From Manduca sexta (lineage: Eukaryota; Arthropoda; Insecta; Lepidoptera; Sphingidae): a DNA stretch of 64,000 nucleotides. The notes under the pieces are model-generated. The model worked only from the letters and a program-made list of their open reading frames with translations. It was not told the origin of the DNA and made no database searches. A program made the translations under genes and the position numbers. Shown one piece after another: positions 12,624-26,800 of the stretch; within the stretch, counting starts at the first letter, position 1, and every line of letters starts with the position of its first letter. Location: the NCBI RefSeq assembly GCF_014839805.1, contig NC_051132.1, positions 4,278,001 through 4,342,000 on the forward strand. Reading direction: 5' to 3'.

Positions 12624-15600
12624 TGTCTATAAATATACTAAATATATAATTTATCCAAAATTACGTATTTATAATATTATATTATTTCCATTATATAAAA
12701 AGCCGTTAGGACTAGAATTGCAAGAAGCAAGCACTCGCTACCTCTAGATCGCCTTTTGTCTTTGGCCGCTAACTGAAAGAACGTCTAGGTACAAAATGCC
12801 CCATTTTAGATCGCGACCCGAATCTGTTATACGCAAGCCTCATCTATCATCTTTCTTTCTTTAATCCTCATAAAAAGCTTATAATTCACGTAATAAACCC
12901 CTCTCATCCTATCTCGATAATAGTCTGAAATGCTCATAATGCCAAGCGATAATAATATTTAATTTTTGAGAGAGAGACATGAAGATCGGCTATGTTTGTG
13001 TAATTTTTATAAGGTTTTTACTGACATCATAAAATTGATTAAAAATATGTTTAGGAGTTATATGAAGACATAAAACGTGTCTGTTTATTACTAATACAAA
13101 ATTACTATAAATCCATAACAGAATTGATACGAATTAGAAAAAATTCAATCAGTCTACAGATAATTTGTAACATAGAGTCTTTATTGAAAAGTTCATATTT
13201 ATACTTTATATATTCTGGCGGCAACCCTAGATTGATGTACCGTTTACATGCAGAATATCGGCTTAAAGACCTTAATTCACTCATTATTTTGCGTATAATC
13301 GCGCGTAAAATACAAATGAGCAGCCATTGAATTTCTGCTTGACAAATTGATTTGAATACCTTACCATTTGTGCTTCATTACTGCGTGTGTACATTATCCA
13401 GTGAAATATTTAAATTCGAACGTGTTACTTATTTTAATTTTAATCAAATTGATTACGAAATGAAACTGTTTAATTTTTTGTATGTTATGAACTTTAAAAA
13501 AAAACAAATGGGAATACATTATTATAAAACGAGTAACTTTTCCTTGCTTAGTATAGTGTTACATTACTTAAAAGTATATTATTCATATTTTGTCGATTAT
13601 TTTATTCATAAGTATATATTTCTACATTTAATATTATTTCTGCAAAAGTAGATCGATCGTCCTATAATCCGTTATTGTTTACACAGAAGTTAAACTTATT
13701 TCTATAAAGTGACAAAAAGCTAATTTCGATGGCTCCCATTCATTATTCGTAAACGTACCATGTAAATCCATTCATTATTAAACAGTCAAGAACATATTTT
13801 CTCTATACAAATTCCTGTTATCGTAATGTTACTTGTAAATAAAAGTAAAAATCCACACATGCTACGCCCGAGACAAGACTCGCTGGAACAAAATTGCTCC
13901 CAGTTTGGTTTAAAGTTGTCTGCTCTTAAGTAACTTGGGATTTAGAGCTCAAATAATATTGTCAAAGAATCACAAATATTTGTTTGTACTGTTTGACGTG
14001 AATGACAAAGGTTCTTGGAGATTGACAAATGTGGATTCTCAATACATATTAATACTCATCCCGTTCGTTTTCATAAAGCCTCATTTTTGCAAGTGAGCGG
14101 TGAAGGATCAAAGTCATCTGGCGCTACATGGTTATGGCCGCCCATAAACATCCACGATACTTCAGAAATCACGGATGCAGTGCCCATTAAGTTTGATAAA
14201 TAAAACGTGATTGCAACGTATTACTTTGCACACGAATTTCGTTTTAGTAAGTAACAAGAAGCGAGCATGTATAATTTTGCAATATAATACTAACAAGATG
14301 CAATATTAGTTTAAAACATAATTAGTATGATCGCAACTCGAGTAAAGAGTGTAGTAAGTATAATGAATGAAAAGCGGAATAACGAAAACATATTCAATTT
14401 AAGGAACCTTCCCATAATTAACAAAACCCTACTCATACAATAACTGCTTACGTGAGCACAATAAAGGGTCTTAACGCCTTAAACAGCGAATAAATTACGG
14501 TCTTATTCAAAATATGTACTGGTCAGCCATATTTATTTACACTGATGAAAATATTATTGAAGAAGTCTTACAAAATGTATGTGAATCACTTATTAGTGTA
14601 TACAATACATTATACGTATATATATAAAACAATAAAAGATAGCAAAGAAACTAGAGGTGCCTGATTAAAGGAAGGTTTGATTTAAAATTGTAGTGCATTT
14701 TGTAAAAGTCCGAATGTCAGAGAACAAGAATTATTGTTTAAATTAATAAGTTATAACCAAGAATAATAAGACGGAAATTCAACAGCCACAATGCTTAGTT
14801 TATAATTATTAATGTCACTTCTCCAGCAGCTAATCTTTTGTATAAAGAGACTGAACATGTTATCACAAAAACACGCTTCATAAATACTTTTACTTATAAG
14901 GTAAAACCGCACTAATTTCAATTATTTTTTAATAGCAAGGATGGGTTAACTCGACTGAGTTCGGTGAATTATACCTTCTCAGAGAAAACAAAAGTATCAG
15001 CTAAACTCTGTTTGGTACAGTAAAACTTCGGAACTTCGTAGAAATGTATTGCCCTCCCGCCTCCAATTTCCCTCTCTTTGTAGATTCGTGTCTGTGGTTC
15101 TATATATATATATATATATATTCGTAGACGGAATAAACTCATCCTGTTTGTTTACGTATGCTATTAATTACATTCAGGAAATTGGCAAGAGAATCGGCTT
15201 ATTTATATAAGCAAATTGTTTTAGCGTATAATATATTACATTCTTACGATGGTCAATTCTCTTTATTTTAAAGGTTTTTATTTTACATTTTTAAATATAC
15301 ATTAAAAAAAAAACCATTCTTACGATTATTAATATCGTCCGGTGAAAAGCTAATTGAATTAGCGATATTTTTGCGACATTAAATTTAATACATATGTATA
15401 TAAAATCAGCTCATATTCAATGATTTTTTAACATAGTTAAAATTTTTAGAAAATAATTACACTTGATTCAATTACTCTTTCAACCGTGGATATATTTTGT
15501 TACATTCTTATTGAATTACTCGGTAGAAGTAGTTGTTAATTTTTTTCGAATTACTCGGTTCCAGAATTACGTAACAATCGGTCGATGTGTTTGTAAACTC

Positions 15601-16186
15601 TTGTACCCCGGTTTGTAGAAGGGCGAGTAGTGTAACAAACTGTCCTCTAGAGACGTGTCCTCGTACTCTATTCGTTTGATTGTTGTAAATTTACAGCTTA
15701 TGCACTTCGTTCTATCGGTTTTTCAGTAGCGATTGCAGTTTTCGAATAATTCAAACTTAGTACTTACGCTTTAATCCCTGAATAGTGAGTCAGAGGTGTA
15801 ATTGCATCTCTCGGATATACCGTCCCGTGATTAAGAGAGCGATCTTATTTTTTTTTCGCATACAAATTCCATTCATGCTTACTTCAGACATGTATTTTTT
15901 GCTAACCTGGAAATCAAAGCCAGGTTCACCAATTCCCAGTACAAGTAGTCACAAGATCAAACAGACAATGTTTTCTATAGTGAATTCAAGGAAACGGTGC
16001 TCGCAGTCAATTTTCTGGTTGCGTTTATCGGTACGAAAATATTTTGTACGTAACAGCAAATAAGAAAATAAATATTTCTGCGAAAACGGCTATGAAATTA
16101 GTTGTATAACATGGTTGCAATTAAAATGTTAACTATTCCTGCGATTAAATAATATCTTTTTGTTTCTCACTTCAGTCGGCTCCTCG
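12624..16186. other. AT-rich intergenic DNA with a (TA)n tract
   Basis: No gene recognised. (TA)10 lies at 15101-15120. Open frames at 13352-13651 and 15785-16063 have no family resemblance and an intergenic-like composition. Confidence -1.
15101..15120. repeat. (TA)10 microsatellite
   Basis: Twenty bases of perfect TA dinucleotide repeat. Confidence -1.
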
Positions 16187-16366
16187 TTATTGAGGATCGT
16201 TATCTCGTCCAAGGTCATTCAGCAGTCTTCTCCACGAAGCGCGATCTTCAGCTTGGTGCACCGCCACGCTCATTGGCATACTAAGGGAGTTGGCGACGTG
16301 GTCTGACCAACGCTTCGGATTACACCCTCTTGATCGATTGTTTTCGAGCTTGCCGGTGAGCATCAA
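16187..16366 (-). pseudogene. LINE reverse-transcriptase C-terminal fragment
   Basis: Minus-strand frame of 60 codons: LMLTGKLENNRSRGCNPKRW, SDHVANSLSMPMSVAVHQ, AEDRASWRRLLNDLGRDNDP, then TAA. The RGRxPxRW.D...A..DR..WR.L pattern is that of the C-terminal region of RTE-like non-LTR reverse transcriptases. It differs from the copies at 9922 and 40723, so it is probably a separate subfamily. It is only a fragment: the rest of the ORF is missing upstream (16367 onward on the plus strand is AT-rich). Confidence -1.
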
Positions 16367-16790
16367 CTTTAACCATCGATAATAAATAAAAAAACAATAG
16401 ATTTATTTAAAATTAAGACTTGATGTCGCTTTTCAAGTTGGAACCAAGCGTATGAGAATATTCTTATTTATATTTACTCAATATTAGACTTGTCTAAATT
16501 TGTGTCGTAATAATATTATCGCACCCTTAATAAAATAATGTCTTATTCCAAAATTGCCAATTTGCGGGAATCGTCAAACAACAAATTTCTGTTTGCAAAC
16601 TTTTAGTTTTTTCGCTTTTATTTTTATGCTATAGGTTTCATTTTTTACCTATCTTTAATAAGCTCAATTTTATAGCAACTTCAAAAAAAGGTAGCAAACA
16701 AAAAATAGTTTTCCGACGACTGCCACAAATTAACAATTTTGAAATAGATCATTATTTTATTAAGAGTACGTTATTACATTGAACATTTTC

Positions 16791-16866
16791 CCTCTCAGTA
16801 ATAGAGGAGGCCCGTGCTCAGCTGTGGGCAAGTATATAATACAGGGCTGATATTATTATTATTATT
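16791..16866 (+). repeat. LINE/SINE 3' tail with (ATT)n
   Basis: CTCAGTAATAGAGGAGGCCC, then GTGCTCAGCTGTGGGCAAG, TATATAATACAGGGCTGAT and ATTATTATTATTATTA. The same tail occurs at 37891-38012 and 42570-42690. A short tail with a trinucleotide run is typical of retroposed elements. Confidence -1.
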
Positions 16867-17474
16867 ACGTTATTACATTGAACAGTTTAGATAACAAAGA
16901 TCCATAGTGTACAGTAAAACTATATTCACTTGAAGACCAACGGTAGTAGTAGCAGTTACAATAAGTGATCGAAATACGGGAGTCGAATTTATAATATTTG
17001 TTGCACATGTTTTATTAATTTTTATGTTTCTACATTTCTTTTCTATATTACCTATAATTATACTAAGCGTCACACTTCACTGAGCGAGCTTCACTTCATG
17101 TATTCATATACAAATAAAAAGAGCATTATCTGCTGACGTTACTGAACGCATATTCGGCAAAAAAACAAAAGTACAATGTCATGTAATTACCCCCAAAAAG
17201 ATACATTTTGGCCAGAGTTACATAGAGTCACAATTCTGATTTTCTAGCGGCAATTAATCAATTTATACAACTTGATAGTTTTTATTATGTCTTATTGTCA
17301 AGCATCAATAATAATTTCTTATGCACATTTAGTATTCATTGATGAACGTCAATCTGTCGTGTGATCTCCAGAATATTTGTTACTTATTACCTAGTACGTA
17401 TGTGTTGTGTCCATAATTTTGTACAGGATTTATGAAAATTCTAACTCGTTATTGCTTCATCATTGACATATTTT
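16867..17474. other. AT-rich intergenic DNA, nothing recognised
   Basis: No exon, repeat or RNA gene was recognised on either strand. Confidence -1.
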
Positions 17475-17725
17475 GCTGGTGGTAGGATATAGTCGCCAGG
17501 ATAGCGACTACCGTACACAAGGTGTCAACCCTCCGCCATAGAGGCCCACGGAATTGTGTCTCGTTCCAATCAGCCTGTTTCTATCCGGTTGCAACAGGCC
17601 GGCATAATTGTGTCGACTGGCGAGGGGTAATCATCACTCGTCAGTCAACATTCTTTTGGACCCCACTCCACTTACCATTAGGTACAGTAGGATCACTTTG
17701 CCGTGCTTGTATTAAAAATATATAT
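17475..17725. repeat. Interspersed repeat, GC-richer than its surroundings
   Basis: GCTGGTGGTAGGATATAGTC, CGACTACCGTACACAAGG, GGCATAATTGTGTCGACTGG and GACCCCACTCCACTTACCAT. Parts recur at about 26563-26625 (5' part), 27405-27445 (middle) and 42048-42140 (3' part). This shows a dispersed family of about 250 bp. The open frame inside has no protein resemblance. Confidence -1.
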
Positions 17726-20700
17726 TAAGAAAAATACGGACTGTACTTACATTATGCCTTACCTCTTCTACATACCCCCTTTTTTTTGGTAATTATAAAC
17801 TTTTTTTGTAAATATTATGTTCCAAATACAACACACAATTAAACAAAAGACTTCTATTACAAACATAGTATTCAAATCAGCAAGTTATATAAAAGCGTAT
17901 TGTAATCAGTCGCCGTATTTAATCCCCATAATTGCTATTGTATTCAATTAAATTGGAACGTGGATATCCCTCCTGGGGATTGTACAAAAATAAATTCCAT
18001 TACCTAATCTCGGGGAAAGGGTTGGATATTTAAATTGTTTTGCGAATAATTAAAATTTGATACGTCTAATTATAATTTCATATTGAATATCTATAAATAA
18101 TAAACATATTATATTACATTCCGTCCCGGTTCTGTCTTTAAAAAGTAGAGAAAAAGAATTATAAAACGTTAATATAGCTTTCAATTAAAACGTTTTTTTA
18201 GAATCTAGTTAATAAGTTCAATGATCACGTAAAAACTTACTAACTATACCTGTGCGATATAAGTAATTACCATAGATTTGTCGATTATTTACCATAGATT
18301 ATTTACACTTACCAAACAAATGGTAATGACTTATGAGTCTTACTTTAAATCAGTAAATTCTTTTATGAACAGTAAACTAGGTCTCGGTTCAAATTAAACT
18401 GCTAACTCAGCTGCTTCTAATAACATTTCGTCAAAAGCAAACACATTACTTTCCTAATAATCCAGAATTCTAACAAATATCGAACTCTAAATGAAATTGG
18501 CGGCTTGTGAATTGTAACTCCGATGTCAGAGACCCTGAATGTTTGCGCGGTGACCGCACCATTAAAACTCGTTCTAGTGTGGGCTCTGATGCCGGGCAGT
18601 GACGTCAATATAAAAAGGTCAGTATGGGACTGTGAAGAATGAATTCCGTTAGTATTTACGTTGAAGCCAAGTTAATTCAAATCACTTTAAAGTGAACATT
18701 ACAAGATAATCTCTACTTCGTTCCATGTCTTGATAAGTGAATAGATATTAAAACTCATAAGGTTGTTTGAGAAATGATGCCTCAAAAACCAACCACAAAC
18801 AGATAAACGATTTTTTTTAATATATTGAATAATTATATTTAAACAATAACTATTAACCACTGTATTCATTTTGTATCTCATACATAATCTAACACATATT
18901 AAGTATTATCATTAAATTCTACCTCCATACTGTTCCTAATAATGTTGTACATTTCCCCTTCTTAATTAACATAATGACTAAAAGGAAACAAAAAACGCTT
19001 CCTAATAACAAAATTAAGCGTCGGATGCATTAGCTGTTTTGTTTTTGGTTTTTCTCTTGGACTTTAATTGAATCTTAAAAGTAACAAATTGCTTTACTCC
19101 CTTTTCTCTTCTATTTAAATATTTATGATTAATACGAGTATATTTATTTTATAACCAGTTTCTGTACGAGGTTTAGCTCGCGTATTTCTTTATCCCGGTA
19201 AAGAAATACGCGATATAATAATAAATTAGCTAAGAGCTCGGTATACTGTTAAAATTAATTATTAATGAAAAAAATTTAATACACTTAACCTTCATATCTC
19301 ACGAACGTTTTTCTCAAGAACTACTTCTCTGTTAAAGATATAAAAGCTGCAGCCATAATTGCAGTGCTTCCATTAATCTGAAAGTAACAAAGAAGCTTTT
19401 TATATTCATACAAAAGTTAATTTGTTATGGATTATATGCGTAATACTCGGGAACAGTGTTGCTTGTGTGGACTATTTTGCTCATTTTGCGTACAATATCT
19501 AAGAAGGTAGTAGGGGTATATATTGGGGAACTTCAGGTTTAATTATTTCATTATTCTTGAGAAGGTTGTGCACTCCTATGGAAATTTAAAATCTATTTAG
19601 TACCTACTAATAAGAAAAAACTTTTTTCTCTGTATCACGTAGGTAGTTATCATGTAGTTTATTCCTTTAATTGATTTTAAAAAGAGCAACACCAGAATTT
19701 CTTGCCCGTTCTTCCGTGGTGAGAACTGCTTTCCGAACTGGTGGTAGAGTTAATATTGATAGAATCTAAATAATAAGTATAAAAGTAAATTCCGACACAT
19801 TTCTTTTATATCTTTACCTAATTTTTCAATACTCGTGGGCCTTACTCATTATGATCTAGTGGTGTTTTATAAAATTAGTGTTTTGTGTCCCACATTTCAA
19901 ATTATTTAGTTATGGAAAAATCAGTAATACAGGAAAGATATAAGTGTTATTAGTATTATTTCTTCGGAAGGAAACACCATTTGCGAATGGATTTCCCTTC
20001 CTATTATAAAATTAACATCTGTATAATACAGCAAAATCTTAAAAAGAACTAGTGACGAGTTTGTTCTAAGTCTAATTTTTTCATGTAAATTTTCAACGTT
20101 TCCCAATACACATAACTGTGGGGGAACCTGGGATTTGCAATAACTTAGGAGGTTTTCCAGTAAAAGGAGTTTTGATGGATAACATCGATATATTAAAATA
20201 TCGCCTTCTTGTACTATTACTTGATGTAGGTAGGTATCGTATCTACTTTGTATAAAATGATTTTATTACGTTTCTCATGAAAGGTGGAAGTATGTTATGA
20301 CTTGGAAATATCTACCAATTATATGTTCAACTGATATTTATATGTTGCCTCTCTATAAATGGATCAATTATAATTTATTGACTTGGTAGAGAATCACGAT
20401 TTAAGGCACTAAACAAGGTCTCAAAAAGTAGGATAATCCTTATATTTTAATTCCTATTATTAAATTTAAACTGAGGCTATTTCACGGCTAGTAAATAAAT
20501 AAATACAATCATAAAATTACAGATGTAGATATTTTCACTGGATTAAAATTTACATTTAAAACAAATAATATATAAGCTAAATCAGATCACATAGTATGAT
20601 CGTAAAAGACACGTTTTTAACATAGCTACGGTTATAATATGTATTTATAAGGATTCTTTACATAATATATGGAAATGCTGTGGTTGTTACATTAACTAAT

Positions 20701-23202
20701 TTAATTTATATTACGTTACACTATTAAGTTATATTTTATTGTAACAACGTTATTTTTTCGAAATAAATAATGTAGGGTTAATATTATTTAACTAATACAA
20801 CCTTACCAACATAATTAAGGATGTTTCTCACATTTTTATCAATGTTGCAAAGCGGCTTAATCTCCTGAGCTTTTAAACTACGTGACTTACTTAGAAACAC
20901 CTTGGCGAAGTCTTTAGGGCGGCGTAAATCTCCGTAAGGATATATCGTCGGAGAGCGGAGTCGTGTTTGCCATAATTTAAAATAAACGGATAAAACACTA
21001 GCCTGCTTGGACGGTCTAGGTTATATGTGGAGGCAATAAATTAGATAGAATAGGATTTATTTATTTCCTTGATGATAAGTATTTATATAAATAGGTCCTT
21101 TTTTGTTACTTTGAATGACGAGACGGGCTTGTTGTTCGCTTGAAGATAAAATGTCTAAGGAGTGACCCTGTTAATTTTGGCACTGATCGGTCCACCTGAA
21201 ATGATTTGACTATGGAAAATTATTAATGTTATACGTGCGAAGCCGAGGCGGGTCGCTAATAATATATAAAATTATTTTAAAACACAAAATGTCATATTTA
21301 TTCATATTTACTAATAAAATGTCTACGAACAAAGATATTAGTCACAGAAACTAAAATAATAATAACTGTCAGAGCTTAAAGTAATAACTATATTTGATTA
21401 TAATAAATAATTATAAGAATATTAGACCTATTCACGAATCTTAAAAACTATTTAAACCAAAAATATATAACCTAATCCATCTCTTACAAACATCAAGGTT
21501 AAACATTTACTATTTTCAGCATTAAAACTTTAATTGGCTAATGTAATTAACATCTCATAAAGTTAGTTACTTCTTAAATTTTAAATCCATTTATATCGCG
21601 TTGCTTGCAAAACAGAATATTAACAAATAATAAAATTAAACAAGACTGCAAAGTCTTCGCAACGTCGGTAGAAAATTATAATATAAAAAAACGAGATAAA
21701 ATCCGTAAAATAGTTTTATTTTAATGTCTAACATTCTTGTAAACATAAGAAATCATTATAAAAACAAATAAATTTAAAATTGGATAAACTTATTTTGCGT
21801 CGTTGCATTTGCGTTTATTTATATCTACTATGTCATCATATTCCGGAAATAGAGACCGTCATTTTCTCTTTTCCAAACATTTCCACGACCTTGAAAAGTT
21901 CTAATGTAAAGGAAAACAATATGTCTGTAACTTGAGAAATATATAAACAAACATCTAAAAATTTCGCTGTAATACCAACCCAATTGTTTTATTCTGTGTG
22001 AATTTCAATCGCTCTTACCTTGAAATGTAAATTTTCACATAAGCTAGGTAATATATAAAAACTGCAAATTTGTTTGTTTACGTTGTCTGGAAGTTCTCGA
22101 AAAATATTGTAAAGTATAATATTACGGTGTATTTACGCATTTTATATTGAAGATGATTTTTTTTAAAGTAGAAAATTGATATCAATGGAGTCGATTTTAT
22201 TCTACAGATTGTCAGATGGACGTAAAACAATATTTTGCGTCATAGCCCTCAATTTATATAAATAATCATTACTTTGCATTACAGAGCATTGAATTTGTTT
22301 TAAATTAGGCTCCTAACATAATTCCGGAAATAGTTGTACATAATATATATGTGGAAATAGTTGATCTAAGAAGCTGTTAGTCTGAGTTGTTGGCTGGTTA
22401 TAAAATAAATTCAATGACAGAGAAATGTCAGTTGAAATTAGGACGTACTAAGAAAATAAAATAAATTAGATGTGTAACAATTAATAATATAACGTCCTTT
22501 TTTAAACTCAGAAGAAGTTCGCTATTTTTCCATTTCAACATCCCACATATATACACTCTATTCAATAATATTATAAAGATTTAATTATCCAATCAATAAA
22601 CCTTGACAAATAGAGAACCTATTTTATAATTACAATTTCACCATTTTAGAAAGCCACATTATTCCATAGGAGCATTGGCTGTACTCTATTTTAGATCATA
22701 AAAATTATGATTTTATTGACTGTTTCTTATTTGACAACAACAAAAAAAGTATCATGGCATTCTGTACTAGGCCGACAAACAGGCGGACCTTCAGCATATT
22801 GCGTAATATGTTAATAATTCCATACTTATTTATTTGGAGATAAAATATCCAATACATTTGCATAGAGAAATGCGAAAGTATTCTGCCAACATTTCATTAC
22901 ATACGTATATTGAATATCTCAAAGTGTATTTATGTCTTATAAAAAGGTTTTATTAATTAAATAAATTAATAATTTTTAATCATGTAACTACTATACATGT
23001 TTCTCATACATTTCCATAACCTATCCATCTATATCATCTGTATTATAAACACGCTGTGTCCGACACGGTGATAAATGAGCCTGCATGTCACGCTCCCCTG
23101 CTAGATAGCGTGTAAAATATTTTTTCACGCTTTTTATCACAATACCCACTACATGGAACGAAAACTGTCTGTTCTTACTGGGACATATTAATGAAATTCA
23201 CT
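17726..23202. other. AT-rich intergenic DNA with scattered repeat pieces
   Basis: Contains a hairpin (19179-19212), a repeat fragment at about 19685-19800, the GATAAAATCC repeat copy at 21688-21760 and a CpG-richer patch at 20900-20985 of unknown nature. The 19685 fragment includes the phrase TTCTTGCCCGTTCTTCCGTG and then CTTTCCGAACTGGTGGTAGA. No exon chain was found. Confidence -1.
19179..19212. repeat. Perfect 14-bp hairpin, 6-nt loop
   Basis: CGCGTATTTCTTTA (19179-19192), loop TCCCGG, then TAAAGAAATACGCG (19199-19212). Confidence -1.
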
Positions 23203-23240
23203 CAAATCTGGGACAACCTTCCCAGGTTGTCCCAGATTTG
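23203..23240. repeat. Perfect 17-bp hairpin, 4-nt loop
   Basis: CAAATCTGGGACAACCT (23203-23219), loop TCCC, then the exact reverse complement at 23224-23240. Confidence -1.
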
Positions 23241-23272
23241 AAATAATTTTATTATGAATTTTGTAAATTTTA

Positions 23273-23318
23273 TTTTATCCCAGGAATTGAGGTGGGAACC
23301 TCAAGTCCTGGGATAAAA
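23273..23318. repeat. 21-bp hairpin with one mismatch, 4-nt loop
   Basis: The left arm starts TTTTATCCCAGGA at 23273-23293, the loop is GGGA (23294-23297), and the right arm at 23298-23318 matches except for one A/C difference. It begins only 33 bp after the preceding hairpin. Confidence -1.
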
Positions 23319-23651
23319 GTCTGTGCAATTTTCCAGATTAACGCCGGTTGCAAACAGAAAACTAAACTTAGTTTAGGACTCAAATAACTGAACAACAAAC
23401 ATACAAGACAAGGATGAAAAAATGTCTCAGTTATGCAAGCTAAACTAATCTAACCCAGCTTAGTTTTAACGCCTTAGTAATAGTTTCAGCTTTAATACCT
23501 AAATACAGAACATAGTCTATGTGTGTGTCAAATTTCATCTAAATCCGTTCAGGAAATCTCGTTTATCTTCTAACAAGGAACCAAACATCTAAATTCCAAA
23601 TGTCTTCACAAACTTTGGCAGGTGAAAATGTCGTCAAACATCTTGACGGAC

Positions 23652-23833
23652 AGGGCCCTTATTCTGTATGATAGTGTAAACGCGTTACGCGGCCGTGTCA
23701 TGTTATCTTCGAGAAATGTGCGTGGAATGGTATTCTGTAAGCCAAATTTCTATAGTCCTAAACATGACGCGTTGTGTTACGTGCTTGTTACGCACTGTTA
23801 AAATAACGTGCGGGATAGAGAATAAGGCCCCAG
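23652..23833. mobile_element. Candidate MITE with imperfect terminal inverted repeats
   Basis: The left end GGGCCCTTATTCTGTAT (23653) matches the reverse complement of the right end ATAGAGAATAAGGCCCC (about 23815-23831) with few differences. CAGGG flanks both ends and could be a target-site duplication. The interior is CpG-rich (AACGCGTTACGCGGCCGTG; ACGCGTTGTGTTACGTGC) and has no coding content. About 180 bp, superfamily not assigned. Confidence -1.
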
Positions 23834-26800
23834 GGCTTGTGCAATACGGACAACGAAAGTTTTTTTTGATTTACCAATCGTTCGGTGATACACCGTGGCC
23901 ACGCACGCGCGCCACCGCTGACATCTACAAGTGATGGAACAAATTGTTTGTCGACATCTATATATTGGTAAGTCAGTAAGATTTTTCTAACCTCGGTACA
24001 ACACTTCTGTTTTTGTTGTCGATAGTATCACTCTAGTGGTGACGGCTCATTAATGATAGAAACAAAAGTAACCGTGACATACCTCTCTAAATTCAAATTG
24101 GTCACTTCATGTATCTTCAAAATGAGCTGGTTCAAAAACTTAAAATACATGTAATTAAAAATTTTATATGCATCCTACAGCCACGTAATATAATATAGAT
24201 TGGTACTGAAATAGGTACTTAGTCACCCGGAACTTTTGATTTCAAACGCCCAGACGCAGCTCAAACATTTGCTCTAATACAGGAATTAAATCCGAGAATT
24301 CTCGTTTGACAGTCGACTCATTTCTGGCTCCACCACAAATGTTACTAAGTAAACAAGGAGGAAGTACGTCACGCAATCGCTGGGAGATAACGACGTGACA
24401 AATTTGTCACGCTATTTACAACATATTCATAGACGGGTTAGAGGTTGAATTCATAATTGTACACCATAATTGATTTTTCTTTTATTACAATATATAGTTT
24501 ATTCTATGGTTATATTATAATATCTCAATACTTATAACAAGACATAAGATTATATGCTTTATCAAAATACTAAAATATGCATGCAAATAAGCACTAAAAA
24601 GAGCGGGATATACAGCAAATATTTACAATGAAAACTATATAATTTATGTTATTTTTAGAATTGCCAATTGTAATTCTTATGAATACATTTTTACGAATAA
24701 ACTTATTATAAATTTTAAAGGCTGAAAACGACCTTACTACCTCACCTTACTGAACAGGTCTCAAAATTTGGCGCTACTTTTGCGGTGCCATTGATACATG
24801 TGTCAACGTCATTATTCTTTGAAGACCCGTATTATTGCATGAAACAGCATTTAATGTGCCACGAACTCTTTCAAAAATAAAATCGGAAGACCGTTACTCT
24901 GTTCACACGTGTAACACATTTAACTACTGAAGTATGCAATAATGCTATAAAAATATAATCCAGTTTCTACTCATAATATATTTTCCATAATTGTTAAATG
25001 ATTCACAATAATGAAAGGGATATTAATAGAATAAGTAAATACGAATCATATTACCAATATAATAATTTATATTTTAATGCACGTTAAAAATCGAACGGAA
25101 ATTATAACCTTTATTTCTTTTACCCAGGCCAATATTTGTAGAGAAATATCCAGACCGAGGAGTAATTTCCGCCACCTCACCGCTAAGGCCACGGTTCCGG
25201 ACTTTCGGATTTCAATTCTGAGATATAATAATTCTGGCTAATGTTGAAAATGTTTTATGTTTATGATGAAATGGTACGACCTTTAACCGGTTAGTATTGT
25301 TTACTCCATTTTTAATATCCGGTTAAATATCCTATTATAATTTTCATTTAGCTTGTAATGTTTTTGTTGTTTCGTTCCATGAATAAGTTGAAACTCAATT
25401 AAAATTATTATTAAGTATTAATTTGTAAACTCATAACGTATTTTGAAATTTCGGAATCGTAGATACTCCGAATATGTAGATATTATGATCCCTAGCGATA
25501 CCCGGAGGATAATCTTGCTGGTAATCGACTACGGGTTTTAGTCTTAACCAATACAAACATTTGTTTATATTGGGTTGTAAGAGTCTCTCGCAAAAATTTA
25601 ATTGCCTTCTACCATTGTGCTAATACATTGGTTATTTCATATTTATTACTAATCTACCGATGTCAATTCCAATATTAATTGCCTATTAAAATTTATCCAT
25701 CATGGGTCAGATGATTGGCCAGACATCTTTGAGTAAATTTGTATTAAGGTCACGCACTTTTCGGCAAGATTTATTGAAGCCCTTAATCGAAATAGTTTTC
25801 TTCGCAATACCACAGTGCCAAGATATAGTAATAGTCTAGTGGCCTAGTGGGAATTATAAATTATATGAAATATTATACTGCGATTTAACACGTGAAATAA
25901 TGATTAGATTTGTACACTTAATCATAAAATACAATGTATACATATAATTTACGGGTTTCAAAGTATTCGGAGCAATGGGTAGGTACTTAAGTCAAAACTT
26001 ACATATAAAGTTCTTCTTGATTGTCGAACAAAACCATACAATTCGAAATCAGAAATCACAATAATTCATACTCAAACTTCTATATCATATCAGAAACGGT
26101 GGGGACTTCGGGGTCCACAACAAATATTTGTAACCATACAAACATAATATAATATATTATGCGGACTCGAAAATGTGACCTTTTACAAGTTCGCCAAGTC
26201 CGCCAAGTTTATCCGCAGGAAGGGTTAGATAATACTGTAAGAATGTCAAGAAGAAAAAAAACGTAATAAAAAAATCCATAAATTATGTTTTAAAGAATCG
26301 CGTAACTACAAAGATTAGGTTTTATTCAAATTAATTACCATAATAAGTAGTCGCACTAGTTTTTAGGTTCCTTAATAAATTTTCCTGAATTCAAATCCCT
26401 AAGCTCACGTGTCATGACTATAAATTTAATTCTATGGAGTGCTTTTGAATTTCTATAAAGTGCTTTTCAATATTTTAATATAGGCAATAATATTTTACCG
26501 GATAAACTTAAAAAAGAAACCTTTTTAATGGTATATATTTGCAGATTCTTATAACTTTGCCAGTGGTGGGACATTCGTATTCGCCTGGAAAGCGACCATT
26601 GTACACAAAGTTTTAAACTCGCTATACTCGCCTACATAAGTTTGAAAATATTTTATACCTAAAAAAAATACTTATAAAATTTTTATGCTTGGTTATAAAA
26701 ATCCTTAATCGGTATATAAACAACAGTAGAAAATAATTTTAAAAAAGCAGGCTTTTATTTAAATGCTGTTAAAGAAAATAATCTTTAAAATCAATCAATC

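Noticed and set aside
12230..12632. Overlapping open frames on both strands (about 100-111 codons)
   Set aside because: They lie within a tRNA-derived SINE and adjacent DNA; the sequence is repeat, and opposite-strand frames arise from its GC-richer composition.
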